DNA of 64,000 nt from an uncultured Nocardioidaceae bacterium (GTDB lineage Bacteria > Actinomycetota > Actinomycetes > Propionibacteriales > Nocardioidaceae), in contig CADCUI010000001.1 of NCBI GenBank assembly GCA_902805845.1, forward strand, positions 62,001-126,000. The letters run 5' to 3'. A program made the position numbers and the translations under genes. The notes under the pieces are model-generated. The model did not search any database, was not told the origin of the DNA, and saw nothing but the letters and a program-made list of their open reading frames with translations. Of the stretch, positions 18,156 to 26,337 are shown one piece after another (the stretch's first letter is position 1; each line of letters begins with the position of its first letter).

Positions 18156-19139
18156 GTGGCCCGACGACCCAGCGGCAATTCCGCGGACAGGGTCGGCCGC
18201 GTGCTGGTCCTCGCCGGCGGCCTCAGCCACGAGCGCGACGTCTCCCTGCGATCGGGCCGACGCGTGAGCGAGGCGTTGCGCGATGCGGGGATCGACGTGG
18301 ACGAGCGCGATGTCGACGCGGCCCTGCTGCCCCGGCTCCGCGAGGACGCACCCGACTGCGTGGTGCCGCTCCTGCACGGCGAGTCCGGCGAGGACGGGGC
18401 GATCCGCGAGGTGCTCGAGCTGCTCGGCCTGAGCTACGTGGGTTCCCCGCCTCAGGCCTGCCGGATCGCCTTCGACAAGCCGGTCGCCAAGACCGTGGCC
18501 GCCGGCGCCGGGATCCGCACACCCGCCGGTGTCACCCTTCCCGCCGAGACGTTCCGGGAGCTCGGGGCCGCTGCGGTGATGGAGAGCCTCGTGGCCCGGG
18601 TCGGGCTGCCGCTCTTCGTCAAGCCGGCGAAGGGAGGATCGGCGCTCGGCTGCTCGGTGGTGCGCGAGGCGGCGGAGCTGCCGGCGGCGATGGTCAACGC
18701 GTTCTCCTACGGCGACACCGCGCTGGTGGAGTCCTTCGTGCCGGGCACCGAGGTGGCGGTCACGGTCGTGGACACCGGCGACGGCCCGAGAGCACTGCCC
18801 GTGGTGGGCATCTTCCCCGACGGTGGCGTCTACGACTACACCGCCCGCTACACGGCCGGGTCCACGGAGTTCCAGGTGCCGGCGAAGCTCGACGACGCGG
18901 TGCTCGCCGAGTGTGCCCGGGTCGCGGCAACCGCGCACGAGGTGTTGGGGCTGCGGGACCTGTCCCGCTCCGACCTCATCGTCGACGCCGACGGCACCGT
19001 GTGGTTCCTCGAGGTCAACGTGGCTCCAGGCCTGACCGAGACCTCGACGGTGCCGCTCGCGGTGCAGGCCGCAGGGCTCGACCTCGGTGACCTGGTCGCC
19101 GACCTGGTGCGCGCCGCGGTGGCACGCTCACTACGCTGA
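18156..19139 (+). CDS. D-alanine--D-alanine ligase family protein (ATP-grasp)
   Basis: A 327-residue ATP-grasp protein. The N-terminus VLVLAGGLSHERDVSLRSG and the PLLHGESGEDGAIREVLELLGLSYVGS motif are typical of Ddl. PLFVKPAKGGSALGCSVV provides the ATP-binding lysine, and VWFLEVNVAPGLTETSTVP carries the metal-binding Glu/Asn. Ddl makes D-Ala-D-Ala for peptidoglycan. It is slightly short for a Ddl, and the genome may hold a second copy, so a related peptide ligase is possible. GTG start with AAGGAG upstream. Confidence 0.82.
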   Translation: MARRPSGNSADRVGRVLVLAGGLSHERDVSLRSGRRVSEALRDAGIDVDERDVDAALLPRLREDAPDCVVPLLHGESGEDGAIREVLELLGLSYVGSPPQACRIAFDKPVAKTVAAGAGIRTPAGVTLPAETFRELGAAAVMESLVARVGLPLFVKPAKGGSALGCSVVREAAELPAAMVNAFSYGDTALVESFVPGTEVAVTVVDTGDGPRALPVVGIFPDGGVYDYTARYTAGSTEFQVPAKLDDAVLAECARVAATAHEVLGLRDLSRSDLIVDADGTVWFLEVNVAPGLTETSTVPLAVQAAGLDLGDLVADLVRAAVARSLR

Positions 19140-19173
19140 GACGCTGACGACCCGGGTGACCCTAGGAGAGCGC

Positions 19174-19959
19174 GTGGCCCACGACATCCCGTACCGGTTG
19201 GTTGTCGGCGCCGCGCACACCTGGTTCCGCCTCGCGGACTTCCGGTTCGTCGTGAGCGGGCAGCACCACGTGCCCCGCACGGGGGGCGCGGTGCTCGCGA
19301 TCAACCACATCTCCTACGTCGACTTCATCATGGCCGGCTACGGCGCCCGCCGGTCCAAGCGCCTCGTCCGGTTCATGGCCAAGCGGGAGGTCTTCGACCA
19401 CCCGGTCGCAGGACCGGTGATGCGCAGCATGCACCACATCAGCGTGGACCGGCGGGACGGGCAGGCGTCGTACGACGATGCCGTCCGCCGCCTGCGGGAC
19501 GGAGAGGTGGTCGGGGTCTTCCCGGAGGGGACCATCTCCCGCAGCTTCTTGATCAAGGAGATCAAGACCGGGGCCGTCAGGATGGCCGCGGAGGCCGACG
19601 TGCCACTCGTCCCGGTGGTCCTCTGGGGCACCCAGCGACTGATGACCAAGGACCACCCACGCGACTTCTCCCGGCACAAGACGGTGTCGGTGACGATCGG
19701 CGAGCCGCTCGACCCCCGCGGTGCCAGTGCGGTGCACCGCACCGCAGCGCTGCGCGAGGCGATGACCGGGATGCTCGACACGGCCATCCGGACGTATCCG
19801 GCCGAGGAGCAGCCACTCGGCTCGTGGTGGCTTCCGAAGGCTTACGGCGGAGCGGCGCCCACACCGGAGGAGGGCAAGCGCCTCGACGCCGAGGAGCTCA
19901 GGCACCGGGCCTCGAAGCGGGCGGGCCGCCGGGAGCCGATCGGCGACCCGCCCGGCTGA
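19174..19959 (+). CDS. 1-acyl-sn-glycerol-3-phosphate acyltransferase family protein
   Basis: A 261-residue PlsC-type protein. The acyltransferase box NHxxxxD appears as NHISYVD, followed by KREVFDHPVAGPVMRSMHHISVDR and the PEGTIS substrate motif. These enzymes acylate lysophosphatidic acid in membrane lipid synthesis. GTG 19174 is preceded by AGGAGAG at a good distance. The ORF-track start at 19087 lies inside the ligase gene. It is co-directional with the ligase (34 bases apart) and convergent with the Abi-alpha gene. Confidence 0.87.
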   Translation: MAHDIPYRLVVGAAHTWFRLADFRFVVSGQHHVPRTGGAVLAINHISYVDFIMAGYGARRSKRLVRFMAKREVFDHPVAGPVMRSMHHISVDRRDGQASYDDAVRRLRDGEVVGVFPEGTISRSFLIKEIKTGAVRMAAEADVPLVPVVLWGTQRLMTKDHPRDFSRHKTVSVTIGEPLDPRGASAVHRTAALREAMTGMLDTAIRTYPAEEQPLGSWWLPKAYGGAAPTPEEGKRLDAEELRHRASKRAGRREPIGDPPG

Positions 19960-19999
19960 GCCATCTACCCCATTCGGCCGGACCGGGGGTCAGGTGCCG

Positions 20000-20878
20000 T
20001 TACCGGAGATCCGGCCGGCCATGGGGCGGAACGTCGTCGAGCTCCTCCGCCGACAGCGGCAGTCCGAGGCCGTCGCGGCAGAAGTCCTCGCCGAAAGGCG
20101 TCAGGTGGATGCTGCGCCGCACGATCCTCGATCGCCGGGCCCCGCGCCGGGCGTCGACCACCTCCGGCTGCGCCTCGAGCACCTGGTAGTCCATCGGGTC
20201 CCGCACGCTCTCGCTGGAGAACCAGATGAGACCGAGCCGCTCGAGGTTGTGCAGGTACGACGGGATCCGCTCGACGTAGCGGCACCCGGCCAGCGGCCCG
20301 ATCATGGTGAGGTTGGCCTTGACCAAGGTCGAGCCGTTGGTGCCGAGAACACCACCTGCGCGGACGTCCACCCTGGCCTGAGGCCCCCGTCGCAGCAGGA
20401 GCATGAGGACCCGTCCCTCGTCCGGGGCCAGCTCCTCGATGATCCGGGCGTAGGCCGGATGCCCCCGATCCTCCGACCAGACGTCGCGGGACCGGCGCAG
20501 CAGCTCCTGCCCCGCTGCGTGCAACGGGTCCACCGGAGGGTCCGCGCGCCGGGCGCGCCGCTGCGGGGCACCGGTGCCCGCCGCGTCGGTGAAGCCCGCG
20601 ACCTGGTCGTTCACCGCCTCCGACCTCGCCGTGACCTCCTCGGCTCCCAGGGCTTGGGTGATCGCCGAGGCCGCGGTGCGTAGGTCGTCGGCCAGCTCAG
20701 GGGCCCTTTCGGGGTGCAGGACGACGTCGATCGCCCGTCGGCCGACACTGATGCCGGTGAGAGCTGCCCAGGCGCCGACGCGGAGCGACGAGACGGCGAT
20801 CACCTTTGCGAGCGCTGGCAGGTCGCCGGAAGTACCAGGCAGCGCGTCCCGAGGACGCCGCGGCTCCTGCTCGCTCAT
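20000..20878 (-). CDS. Abi-alpha (DUF4393) family protein
   Basis: A 292-residue protein. The N-terminal stretch LAKVIAVSSLRVGAWAALTGISVGRRAIDVV is amphipathic and resembles the start of Abi-alpha/DUF4393 proteins. The remainder includes ELAPDEGRVLMLLLRRGPQARVDVR and LERLGLIWFSSE, which suggest a winged-helix-like region that senses or binds something. It overlaps the upstream DUF445 gene by ATGA. Some members are linked to abortive infection, but most are uncharacterised. Family assignment is from memory of the pattern and is moderate. Confidence 0.65.
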   Translation of the reverse strand: MSEQEPRRPRDALPGTSGDLPALAKVIAVSSLRVGAWAALTGISVGRRAIDVVLHPERAPELADDLRTAASAITQALGAEEVTARSEAVNDQVAGFTDAAGTGAPQRRARRADPPVDPLHAAGQELLRRSRDVWSEDRGHPAYARIIEELAPDEGRVLMLLLRRGPQARVDVRAGGVLGTNGSTLVKANLTMIGPLAGCRYVERIPSYLHNLERLGLIWFSSESVRDPMDYQVLEAQPEVVDARRGARRSRIVRRSIHLTPFGEDFCRDGLGLPLSAEELDDVPPHGRPDLR

Positions 20879-22176
20879 CGCCCTCCGCTCCCGAACACGA
20901 TGAGGTGCAGCACGCCGCCCCCGAAGCCCATGAGCGCCCCGTGTGCGTACAGCATCCATTCGTCTTCCTTGATCGCCGCCCGCAACATCTCCACGAAGTC
21001 CCGGGAGGGGAGCTCGCGGGTCCGCCGCGCGAACAGCATCCTGATCTTCTCGCTTTGGCGCTCCGAGAAACCCCGATCGCGGAACGGAGTGATCGTGTAG
21101 GCGGCCGAGTCGTGGGCGACCTGCTCCCTGATTGCGTCGAACTCGCGGCTGCCCACCGCTGCGCGCAGCGCGGCACGCGCCGGCCCTGCGGCCCGGTCGA
21201 TCGCCGGACCCATCGCCGTCTCCAGCATCTGACGCGTGCGGTCGCCGTGTGGGCCGTTGAGCAGGGAGTCCCCGATGTTCTCCAGGGTGATGACGTCCTC
21301 GGCGATGATCCGCGCATAGATGTCGGCCACCTGCGACTGCCGGCGGAGGAACAGACCGTGCAGCTTGAGGCCCAGGAACCGCTTCGGCTCGACAGGGTCG
21401 AAGATCAGTGCCATCCCGAGCAGGTTGGTGGTCCAGCCGACGATGACGCCCATGACCGGCAGCAGCCACCAGACCGCGAAGGAGTGGTCGATGATCGCCA
21501 CGGGGATGCCGAGGAGGAAGCCGAAGACGAGCCCGAAGTTGACCATCAGGGTGAGCTCGCGGCGACCGACGTCGTAGAAGATCCGGTTCACCACGGCCGG
21601 ATTGGCCCGGAAGTGCTCGATGACCATGATCTTCGGGTCGAGGAGCTGGTCGATGTGCTCACCGATCTCCGTGGTGACATCCCGGACGATCACCGGCAGC
21701 TGCTGCCGGACCCGGGCGTGCACCGCCTCGCGGACGACGTGCGGGAGGCTCGTCCACAGGTGCGGGTACTGGCGGACCATCGCCCCGTCCACGATCTCCG
21801 GCACCTTCGGCGCCATGATCGCGACGATGTGCTCGGCTATCACGGGCGGGTCGAGCTGCTCGTAGAAGTCGCGGGGGGTGCCGATCTTGGCGATGGCCTT
21901 GTCGACGGCGATGCTGCCCATCTTGGCCGCGCGCGCCGGCACGATGCCCTGCCAGCCCAGCCGCCCGTACATCAGTCCGGGGATCTCCTGGAGCTTGTGC
22001 GGCAGGGTTCCGGACAGCTCCGCCAGCCCCGGCACGCGCATGCCGCGAAGCCGCACGGGATTGAACAGCATGATGACGCCGGTCCAGTTGATGAGCCAGC
22101 CGATGACACCGGTGAACACCGGGATCGACCAGAACACGACCCATTCGTTGTCGAGGAAGGTCGAGAACCCGGCCAC
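20875..22176 (-). CDS. DUF445 family membrane protein
   Basis: A 433-residue protein with two membrane regions: VVFWSIPVFTGVIGWLINWTGVIMLFNP near the start and LTLMVNFGLVFGFLLGIPVAII / WWLLPVMGVIVGWTTNLLGMALIFDP in the middle. Both contain the W-x-TN-x-LG/M type repeat typical of DUF445. A third helix ends the protein (LMGFGGGVLHLIVFGSG). Function is unknown. The start is uncertain: GTG 22176 fits the hydrophobic start, and the ORF-track start at 22266 adds a polar head. It is coupled to the Abi-alpha gene. Confidence 0.78.
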   Translation of the reverse strand: MAGFSTFLDNEWVVFWSIPVFTGVIGWLINWTGVIMLFNPVRLRGMRVPGLAELSGTLPHKLQEIPGLMYGRLGWQGIVPARAAKMGSIAVDKAIAKIGTPRDFYEQLDPPVIAEHIVAIMAPKVPEIVDGAMVRQYPHLWTSLPHVVREAVHARVRQQLPVIVRDVTTEIGEHIDQLLDPKIMVIEHFRANPAVVNRIFYDVGRRELTLMVNFGLVFGFLLGIPVAIIDHSFAVWWLLPVMGVIVGWTTNLLGMALIFDPVEPKRFLGLKLHGLFLRRQSQVADIYARIIAEDVITLENIGDSLLNGPHGDRTRQMLETAMGPAIDRAAGPARAALRAAVGSREFDAIREQVAHDSAAYTITPFRDRGFSERQSEKIRMLFARRTRELPSRDFVEMLRAAIKEDEWMLYAHGALMGFGGGVLHLIVFGSGGR

Positions 22177-22352
22177 TCGGCACCACTTCCTGTCGGCGCG
22201 TGCCTCTGGGCCATCAGTGCTCCCGGTGCCGCGGTTCGCAGGACGTGAGGGTAGCGAATCCACCACGCGGCCGGAGTGGTGTGGTTGACCGAGATCCAGA
22301 TGGTGGCCTCGCTGGGGTCATGAGGCGCCCGCTCAGCCGCTGGATCGCTTCC

Positions 22353-22388
22353 TCTCTTTGTCGACGCATCGATTTGTCGACAAAGAGA
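22353..22388 (-). terminator. Strong hairpin after parB
   Basis: TCTCTTTGTCGAC and GTCGACAAAGAGA form a perfect 13-bp stem with a 10-base loop, three bases beyond the parB stop. It is suited to end the yidC-parB run before the DUF445 gene. No long T-run follows on the minus strand. The element also contains the 12-bp palindrome TTTGTCGACAAA, so a protein-binding role is an alternative. Confidence 0.65.
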
Positions 22389-22391
22389 CGC

Positions 22392-23543
22392 TCAGCCGGT
22401 CTCTGCGCGCCGCTCGTACGTCGGGTCCATCGCGGCCACGAGGCGCTCGAGGTCCGGAAGAGAGGCGAACTCGATGGTGATCCGCCCCTTCGTCCGCCCC
22501 AGGTCGACCTTGACCCGGGTGTCGTAGAGGTCCGAGAGCCTGCTTGCCAGGTCGTGCAACGCGGGCGAGCTCGGCCTCGCTGACCGCTGGGTGCGCACCG
22601 GCTCCGAGCCGAGATCGCCCACGGCCACCAGCTCCTCCAGCCCTCTCACCGAGATGCCCTCGGCCACGACGCGACCGGCGACGCGGTCCTGGGTCGCTTC
22701 GTCCTCGAGCGCGAGCAGTGTCCGGGCATGGCCGGCGGAGAGCACTCCCGCGGCCACCCGCCGCTGCACGGGCGGGGACAGCCGCAGCAGCCGGATGGTG
22801 TTGCTGATCTGCGGACGGCTCCGGCCGATCCGGGCGGCGAGCTCGTCGTGCGTGCACCCGAAGTCGTCGAGGAGCTGCTGGTAGGCGGCCGCCTCCTCCA
22901 GCGGGTTCAGCTGCGCGCGGTGCAGGTTCTCGAGAAGCGCATCCCGCAGCAGGGCGTCGTCCCCGGTGTCGCGAACGATCGCGGGGATGGTGTCGAGCCC
23001 CGCCTCCTGCGTCGCGCGCCACCTCCGCTCTCCCATGACGAGCTCGTAGGTGGCGTCGCCGGTCCTGCGCACGACGACAGGCTGCAACAGCCCCACCTCG
23101 CGGATCGAGTGCACGAGCTCGGCCATCGCTTCCTCGTCGAACACCTGACGCGGCTGGCGCGGATTGGGCGAGATGACGCTCACCGGCAGCTCGGCGAAGT
23201 AGGCGCCCTGCACCGGCCGTAGTGCCGCCTCCTTCGTAGCGCCGATTGCAGACGGTTCGGACATCGGGGGCGGTCCCGGGCGATCACCTGGTTGCGTCTG
23301 GCCGGGAAGCCGACCGATCCAGTCGGCGGGGACGCCCCCGTCGGCCGGCGGTCCCGCGGGCATCGCCTCGGTCAGGGTCATGGCCGGCGGCGGGTTGCTG
23401 GCGCTGTCCTCGTCGTCGGCGCCCTGACGGCCGCCCTGACCGGCCGGCCGATCGCTGGACGGGTGCGTGGGAATCGGCCCGGTGGGGATCAGGGAGCCGA
23501 GTCCCCGCCCGAGTCCACGCCGCGGAGGCGTTCTGTCGCTCAT
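22392..23543 (-). CDS. parB: Chromosome-partitioning protein ParB
   Basis: A 383-residue protein. A head reading [13 protein letters not shown] is followed by a roughly 85-residue Pro/Gly-rich linker. The CTP-binding ParB core follows ([32 protein letters not shown], then [15 protein letters not shown] and [22 protein letters not shown]). The HTH is [23 protein letters not shown], and the C-terminal dimer domain comes last. It loads on the parS sites inside the upstream genes, spreads, and works with ParA to segregate origins. It overlaps parA by ATGA. Confidence 0.95.
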   Translation of the reverse strand: MSDRTPPRRGLGRGLGSLIPTGPIPTHPSSDRPAGQGGRQGADDEDSASNPPPAMTLTEAMPAGPPADGGVPADWIGRLPGQTQPGDRPGPPPMSEPSAIGATKEAALRPVQGAYFAELPVSVISPNPRQPRQVFDEEAMAELVHSIREVGLLQPVVVRRTGDATYELVMGERRWRATQEAGLDTIPAIVRDTGDDALLRDALLENLHRAQLNPLEEAAAYQQLLDDFGCTHDELAARIGRSRPQISNTIRLLRLSPPVQRRVAAGVLSAGHARTLLALEDEATQDRVAGRVVAEGISVRGLEELVAVGDLGSEPVRTQRSARPSSPALHDLASRLSDLYDTRVKVDLGRTKGRITIEFASLPDLERLVAAMDPTYERRAETG

Positions 23544-24892
23544 CCTGCTTGCTCTCCCTTGCTCGTCAGTTCGCGGGCCGCTTCCAGGTAGCTGAGTGCT
23601 CCAGGGGATGCCGGGTCGTAGGTCATCACGCTCTTCCCGTGACTGGGAGCTTCCGACACCCGCACCGATCGCGGGATCGCAGTCTTGAGGACGCGCTCGC
23701 CGAAGTGCTGTCGAACTTCGTCGGCGACCGCGGCGGAGAGGCGCGTGCGGGCGTCGAACATGGTGAGCAGCACCGTGGAGATGGCCAGGTCCGGGTTGAG
23801 GTTCGTTCGCACGAGATCGACCGTCTCCAGGAGCTGACCGACGCCCTCCAGGGCGTAGTACTCGGTCTGGATCGGGAGCAGCAGCTCGTCCGCCGCCACC
23901 AGGGCGTTGAGAGTCAGCAGCCCGAGCGATGGCGGGCAGTCGATGAGCACGTAGTCGATGCGGTCGTCGCCCGTACCGAAGACGAGGTCGTAACCGTGGA
24001 GGGCCTTCCGGAGCCGGTTTTCACGCGCGACGACGCTGACCAGCTCGATCTCGGCGCCGGCCAGGTCGATGGTGGCCGGGATCACGAAGAGCCCCGGTGC
24101 CTCCGGGCTCTCCTGCACGATGTCGGCCAGCGGCGTGCCGTCGACGAGCGCGTCATAGGAGGACGGCGTGTCGCGGTGGTGATCGATCGCGAGAGCGGTC
24201 GAAGCATTTCCCTGGGGGTCCAGATCGACCACGAGCACACGGAGCCCGTGGTGAGCCATGGTGACGGCGAGGTTGACCGTCGAGGTCGTCTTGCCGACAC
24301 CGCCCTTCTGGTTGGCGACCACCATCACGCGGGTCCGGACGGGCCGGGGGAACGGTTGCTTCATGCGCAACTCCGCCCGCAGTCGCAGGGAGTACTCCAC
24401 CGCGGTCGCCAGCGGGGTTGCGTCCGCCCCTTCGGCGGTTGGCGTCGGGGGCGCCGTCAGCGCGCCTCCCGGCACCGGTGCACCTGTTTCACGTGAAACG
24501 GGGGCCCCGAAGGGCGCCGAAGGCGCATGAGGAGAAGTTTCCGGCCCTTGGGGGGAAGGCGCCCGGGGAGCGGGCACTGCAGGCGCGGTGCGCTCACGGA
24601 GCTGGACGCTGCCGCCGGGCTCCGCACTGTCGGCGACTGCGCCGCCAGGACGGGGGTGATCTGTACCAGCCTCCGAGAGGACGGAAGCCTCCAAGCCGGC
24701 TTCCTGGCCGGCTTCCCTAGCCCGCGTCGACGTGCGAATGCCGTCAATCGCATCGCCGGCGCTCGTCGGGACGGTCACCGGTGGCATCGGCGATGCGGCC
24801 ACGGGCATGACTGGGCCCGCTGTGTGGATCGGTGGAGCGCCCAGGGACTGTGGAGCGGGTCCCAGGTCCGGCCCGCTCACCGGCTGGTCCAT
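23540..24892 (-). CDS. parA: Chromosome-partitioning ATPase ParA with long N-terminal extension
   Basis: About 450 residues from ATG 24892. The deviant Walker [18 protein letters not shown] lies near residue 196, and [34 protein letters not shown] and [12 protein letters not shown] follow. It is the partition ATPase that pairs with ParB. The first roughly 185 residues are Pro/Ala/Gly-rich and include PVSRET at about 131-136, which is the parS site read as protein. Mycobacterial ParA also has an extension with VSRET. The true start is uncertain. MKQPFP near residue 177 would give a standard-length protein, and the ORF track starts at a TTG. Confidence 0.92.
   Translation of the reverse strand: MDQPVSGPDLGPAPQSLGAPPIHTAGPVMPVAASPMPPVTVPTSAGDAIDGIRTSTRAREAGQEAGLEASVLSEAGTDHPRPGGAVADSAEPGGSVQLRERTAPAVPAPRAPSPQGPETSPHAPSAPFGAPVSRETGAPVPGGALTAPPTPTAEGADATPLATAVEYSLRLRAELRMKQPFPRPVRTRVMVVANQKGGVGKTTSTVNLAVTMAHHGLRVLVVDLDPQGNASTALAIDHHRDTPSSYDALVDGTPLADIVQESPEAPGLFVIPATIDLAGAEIELVSVVARENRLRKALHGYDLVFGTGDDRIDYVLIDCPPSLGLLTLNALVAADELLLPIQTEYYALEGVGQLLETVDLVRTNLNPDLAISTVLLTMFDARTRLSAAVADEVRQHFGERVLKTAIPRSVRVSEAPSHGKSVMTYDPASPGALSYLEAARELTSKGEQAG
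24485..24500. promoter_or_regulatory. parS: parS site inside parA
   Basis: TGTTTCACGTGAAACG matches the bacterial parS consensus TGTTTCACGTGAAACA at 15 of 16 positions, with a perfect TTTCACGTGAAA core. It lies within the N-terminal extension of parA and reads Val-Ser-Arg-Glu-Thr there. Confidence 0.93.
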
Positions 24893-25082
24893 GGCCACCG
24901 GCGATCCCGACGTCGGCCAACCCAGCCTGCTTCGGCTCCGGCGTCTGGAGCTGAACGGCCACCCGAGTCCGCCCTGGACCTCGCTGACGCCGTCCGACCT
25001 GCGACCCGACACGCTGCTCCCTCCTGGGCGACGCCACGCCATGAGCAACGTGAGCGAAGCGATGAGTTTCCTTGCGGATGCC

Positions 25083-25745
25083 TCAACGTAGTCGCCGTGA
25101 CCCCCCCGACCGCACGCGCACCGCCGTGGTGGGGAAAGTCAGTGAGTCCGTGCCGATGGAGAGCACTTCCGGCTCTTGTCCGCCCAGCCGGAGCAGCACG
25201 TCGGCAGCGGCCGCGAGCTCCTCGGCAGCCGACGAGCCCTTCATCGCCAACACGTGTCCCCCTCGGCGCGTCAAGGGAAGGCACCAGCCGAGCAGCTTCG
25301 GGAGGGGCGCCACCGCGCGGGAGGTGACGAGGTCGAACGTCCGCCGTCCGTGGAGCGATTCCGCGCGGGCCCGAACCACCTCCACGTTGCTCAGCTCCAG
25401 CTGCGTCACCACCTCCTCGAGGAAGGTGGTCCGCCGGAGGAGCGGTTCCACCAGCGCGACCAGAAGATCCGGACGCCTGATGGCCATGACCACCCCGGGG
25501 AGTCCGGCACCGGTCCCCACGTCGCACACCTCGACGGAGCCGGGAACCACGTCGGTCAGGACGCCGCAGTTGAGCAGATGGCGTTCCCAGAGCCGCGGAA
25601 GCTCCCGGGGACCGAGAAGGCCGCGTTCGATGCCTGGACCGGCCAACAGCTCCGCGAACCGCTCGGCCACCGGCAGCGCAGACGAGAACACCCCCTCCGC
25701 CTCCACCGGCGTCGGGGGTGTTTCACGTGAAACGTGGTCCGCCAT
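25083..25745 (-). CDS. rsmG: 16S rRNA m7G527 methyltransferase RsmG (GidB)
   Basis: A 220-residue protein with the SAM-binding motif VCDVGTGAGLPGVVMAIRRPD and LVEPLLRRTTFLEEV, followed by SRAVAPLPKLLGWCLPLTRRGGHVLAMKG. It methylates G527 of 16S rRNA. The start MADHVSRETPP contains the second parS site in frame. It ends 190 bases before the parA ATG and begins 3 bases after the jag stop, so it belongs to the same leftward unit. Confidence 0.94.
   Translation of the reverse strand: MADHVSRETPPTPVEAEGVFSSALPVAERFAELLAGPGIERGLLGPRELPRLWERHLLNCGVLTDVVPGSVEVCDVGTGAGLPGVVMAIRRPDLLVALVEPLLRRTTFLEEVVTQLELSNVEVVRARAESLHGRRTFDLVTSRAVAPLPKLLGWCLPLTRRGGHVLAMKGSSAAEELAAAADVLLRLGGQEPEVLSIGTDSLTFPTTAVRVRSGGSRRLR
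25719..25734. promoter_or_regulatory. parS: parS site at the start of rsmG
   Basis: A second copy of TGTTTCACGTGAAACG, identical to the one in parA and about 1.2 kb from it. It falls on codons 5-9 of rsmG, again encoding Val-Ser-Arg-Glu-Thr. The site is about 3 kb from dnaA, as expected for an origin-proximal loading site. Confidence 0.94.
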
Positions 25746-25748
25746 CCG

Positions 25749-26282
25749 TCAACCGGGTCGCACCACGACGTACCGGCTGGGTTCCACACCCTCGGAGTCC
25801 GAGTTCAGCCCGGCGTCGGCGACGACATCGTGGACGACCTTGCGCTCGAACGGCGTCATGGGCTCGAGCGACACCGGCTCACCGGCTTCCGTCACGCGCG
25901 CGACGGCCTCTCGCGCGCGCTCCTCGAGCACCCGTCGGCGTTCCGCCCGGTGCCCCCCGATGTCCAGCATCAGTCGGGACCGCTCGCCGGTCTCCCGCAG
26001 CACGGCGAGACGGGTCAGCTCCTGCAGCGCGTCGAGAACCTCGCCGTCCTCGCCTACCAGACGCTGGAGGTCTCCACCGACGATGGAGACCGAGGCACGG
26101 TCGCCTTCGACGTCCATGTCCAGATCACCGTCCAGGTCCGCAATGTCGAGAAGCTCCTCCAGATAGTCCGCCGCGATGTCCCCCTCGCGCTCGAGCTGCT
26201 CCGCGCGCGACGATTCGTCGGTCGAGTCGAGGACGTCGGGTGCCGACGCCTCGGCGGCCGACTCCGTCAGCTGGTTGTCCAC
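25749..26282 (-). CDS. jag: Jag/KhpB-type RNA-binding protein (KH and R3H domains)
   Basis: A 177-residue protein. An acidic N-terminal region is followed by a KH-like domain (SVSIVGGDLQRLVGEDGEVLDALQELTRLAV, with the GEDG loop) and a C-terminal R3H domain (LEPMTPFERKVVHDVVADAGLNSDSEGVEPSRYVVVRPG). Jag homologues bind RNA and influence cell-wall growth; in mycobacteria the gene also lies between yidC and rsmG. The GTG start has GAGGAGG about nine bases upstream. Confidence 0.92.
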   Translation of the reverse strand: MDNQLTESAAEASAPDVLDSTDESSRAEQLEREGDIAADYLEELLDIADLDGDLDMDVEGDRASVSIVGGDLQRLVGEDGEVLDALQELTRLAVLRETGERSRLMLDIGGHRAERRRVLEERAREAVARVTEAGEPVSLEPMTPFERKVVHDVVADAGLNSDSEGVEPSRYVVVRPG

Positions 26283-26337
26283 AGTTGGTTCCTCCTCGGA
26301 TGGGTCAGGCCGGCTCGCCCCGCTGGCTTCGTGCGGG

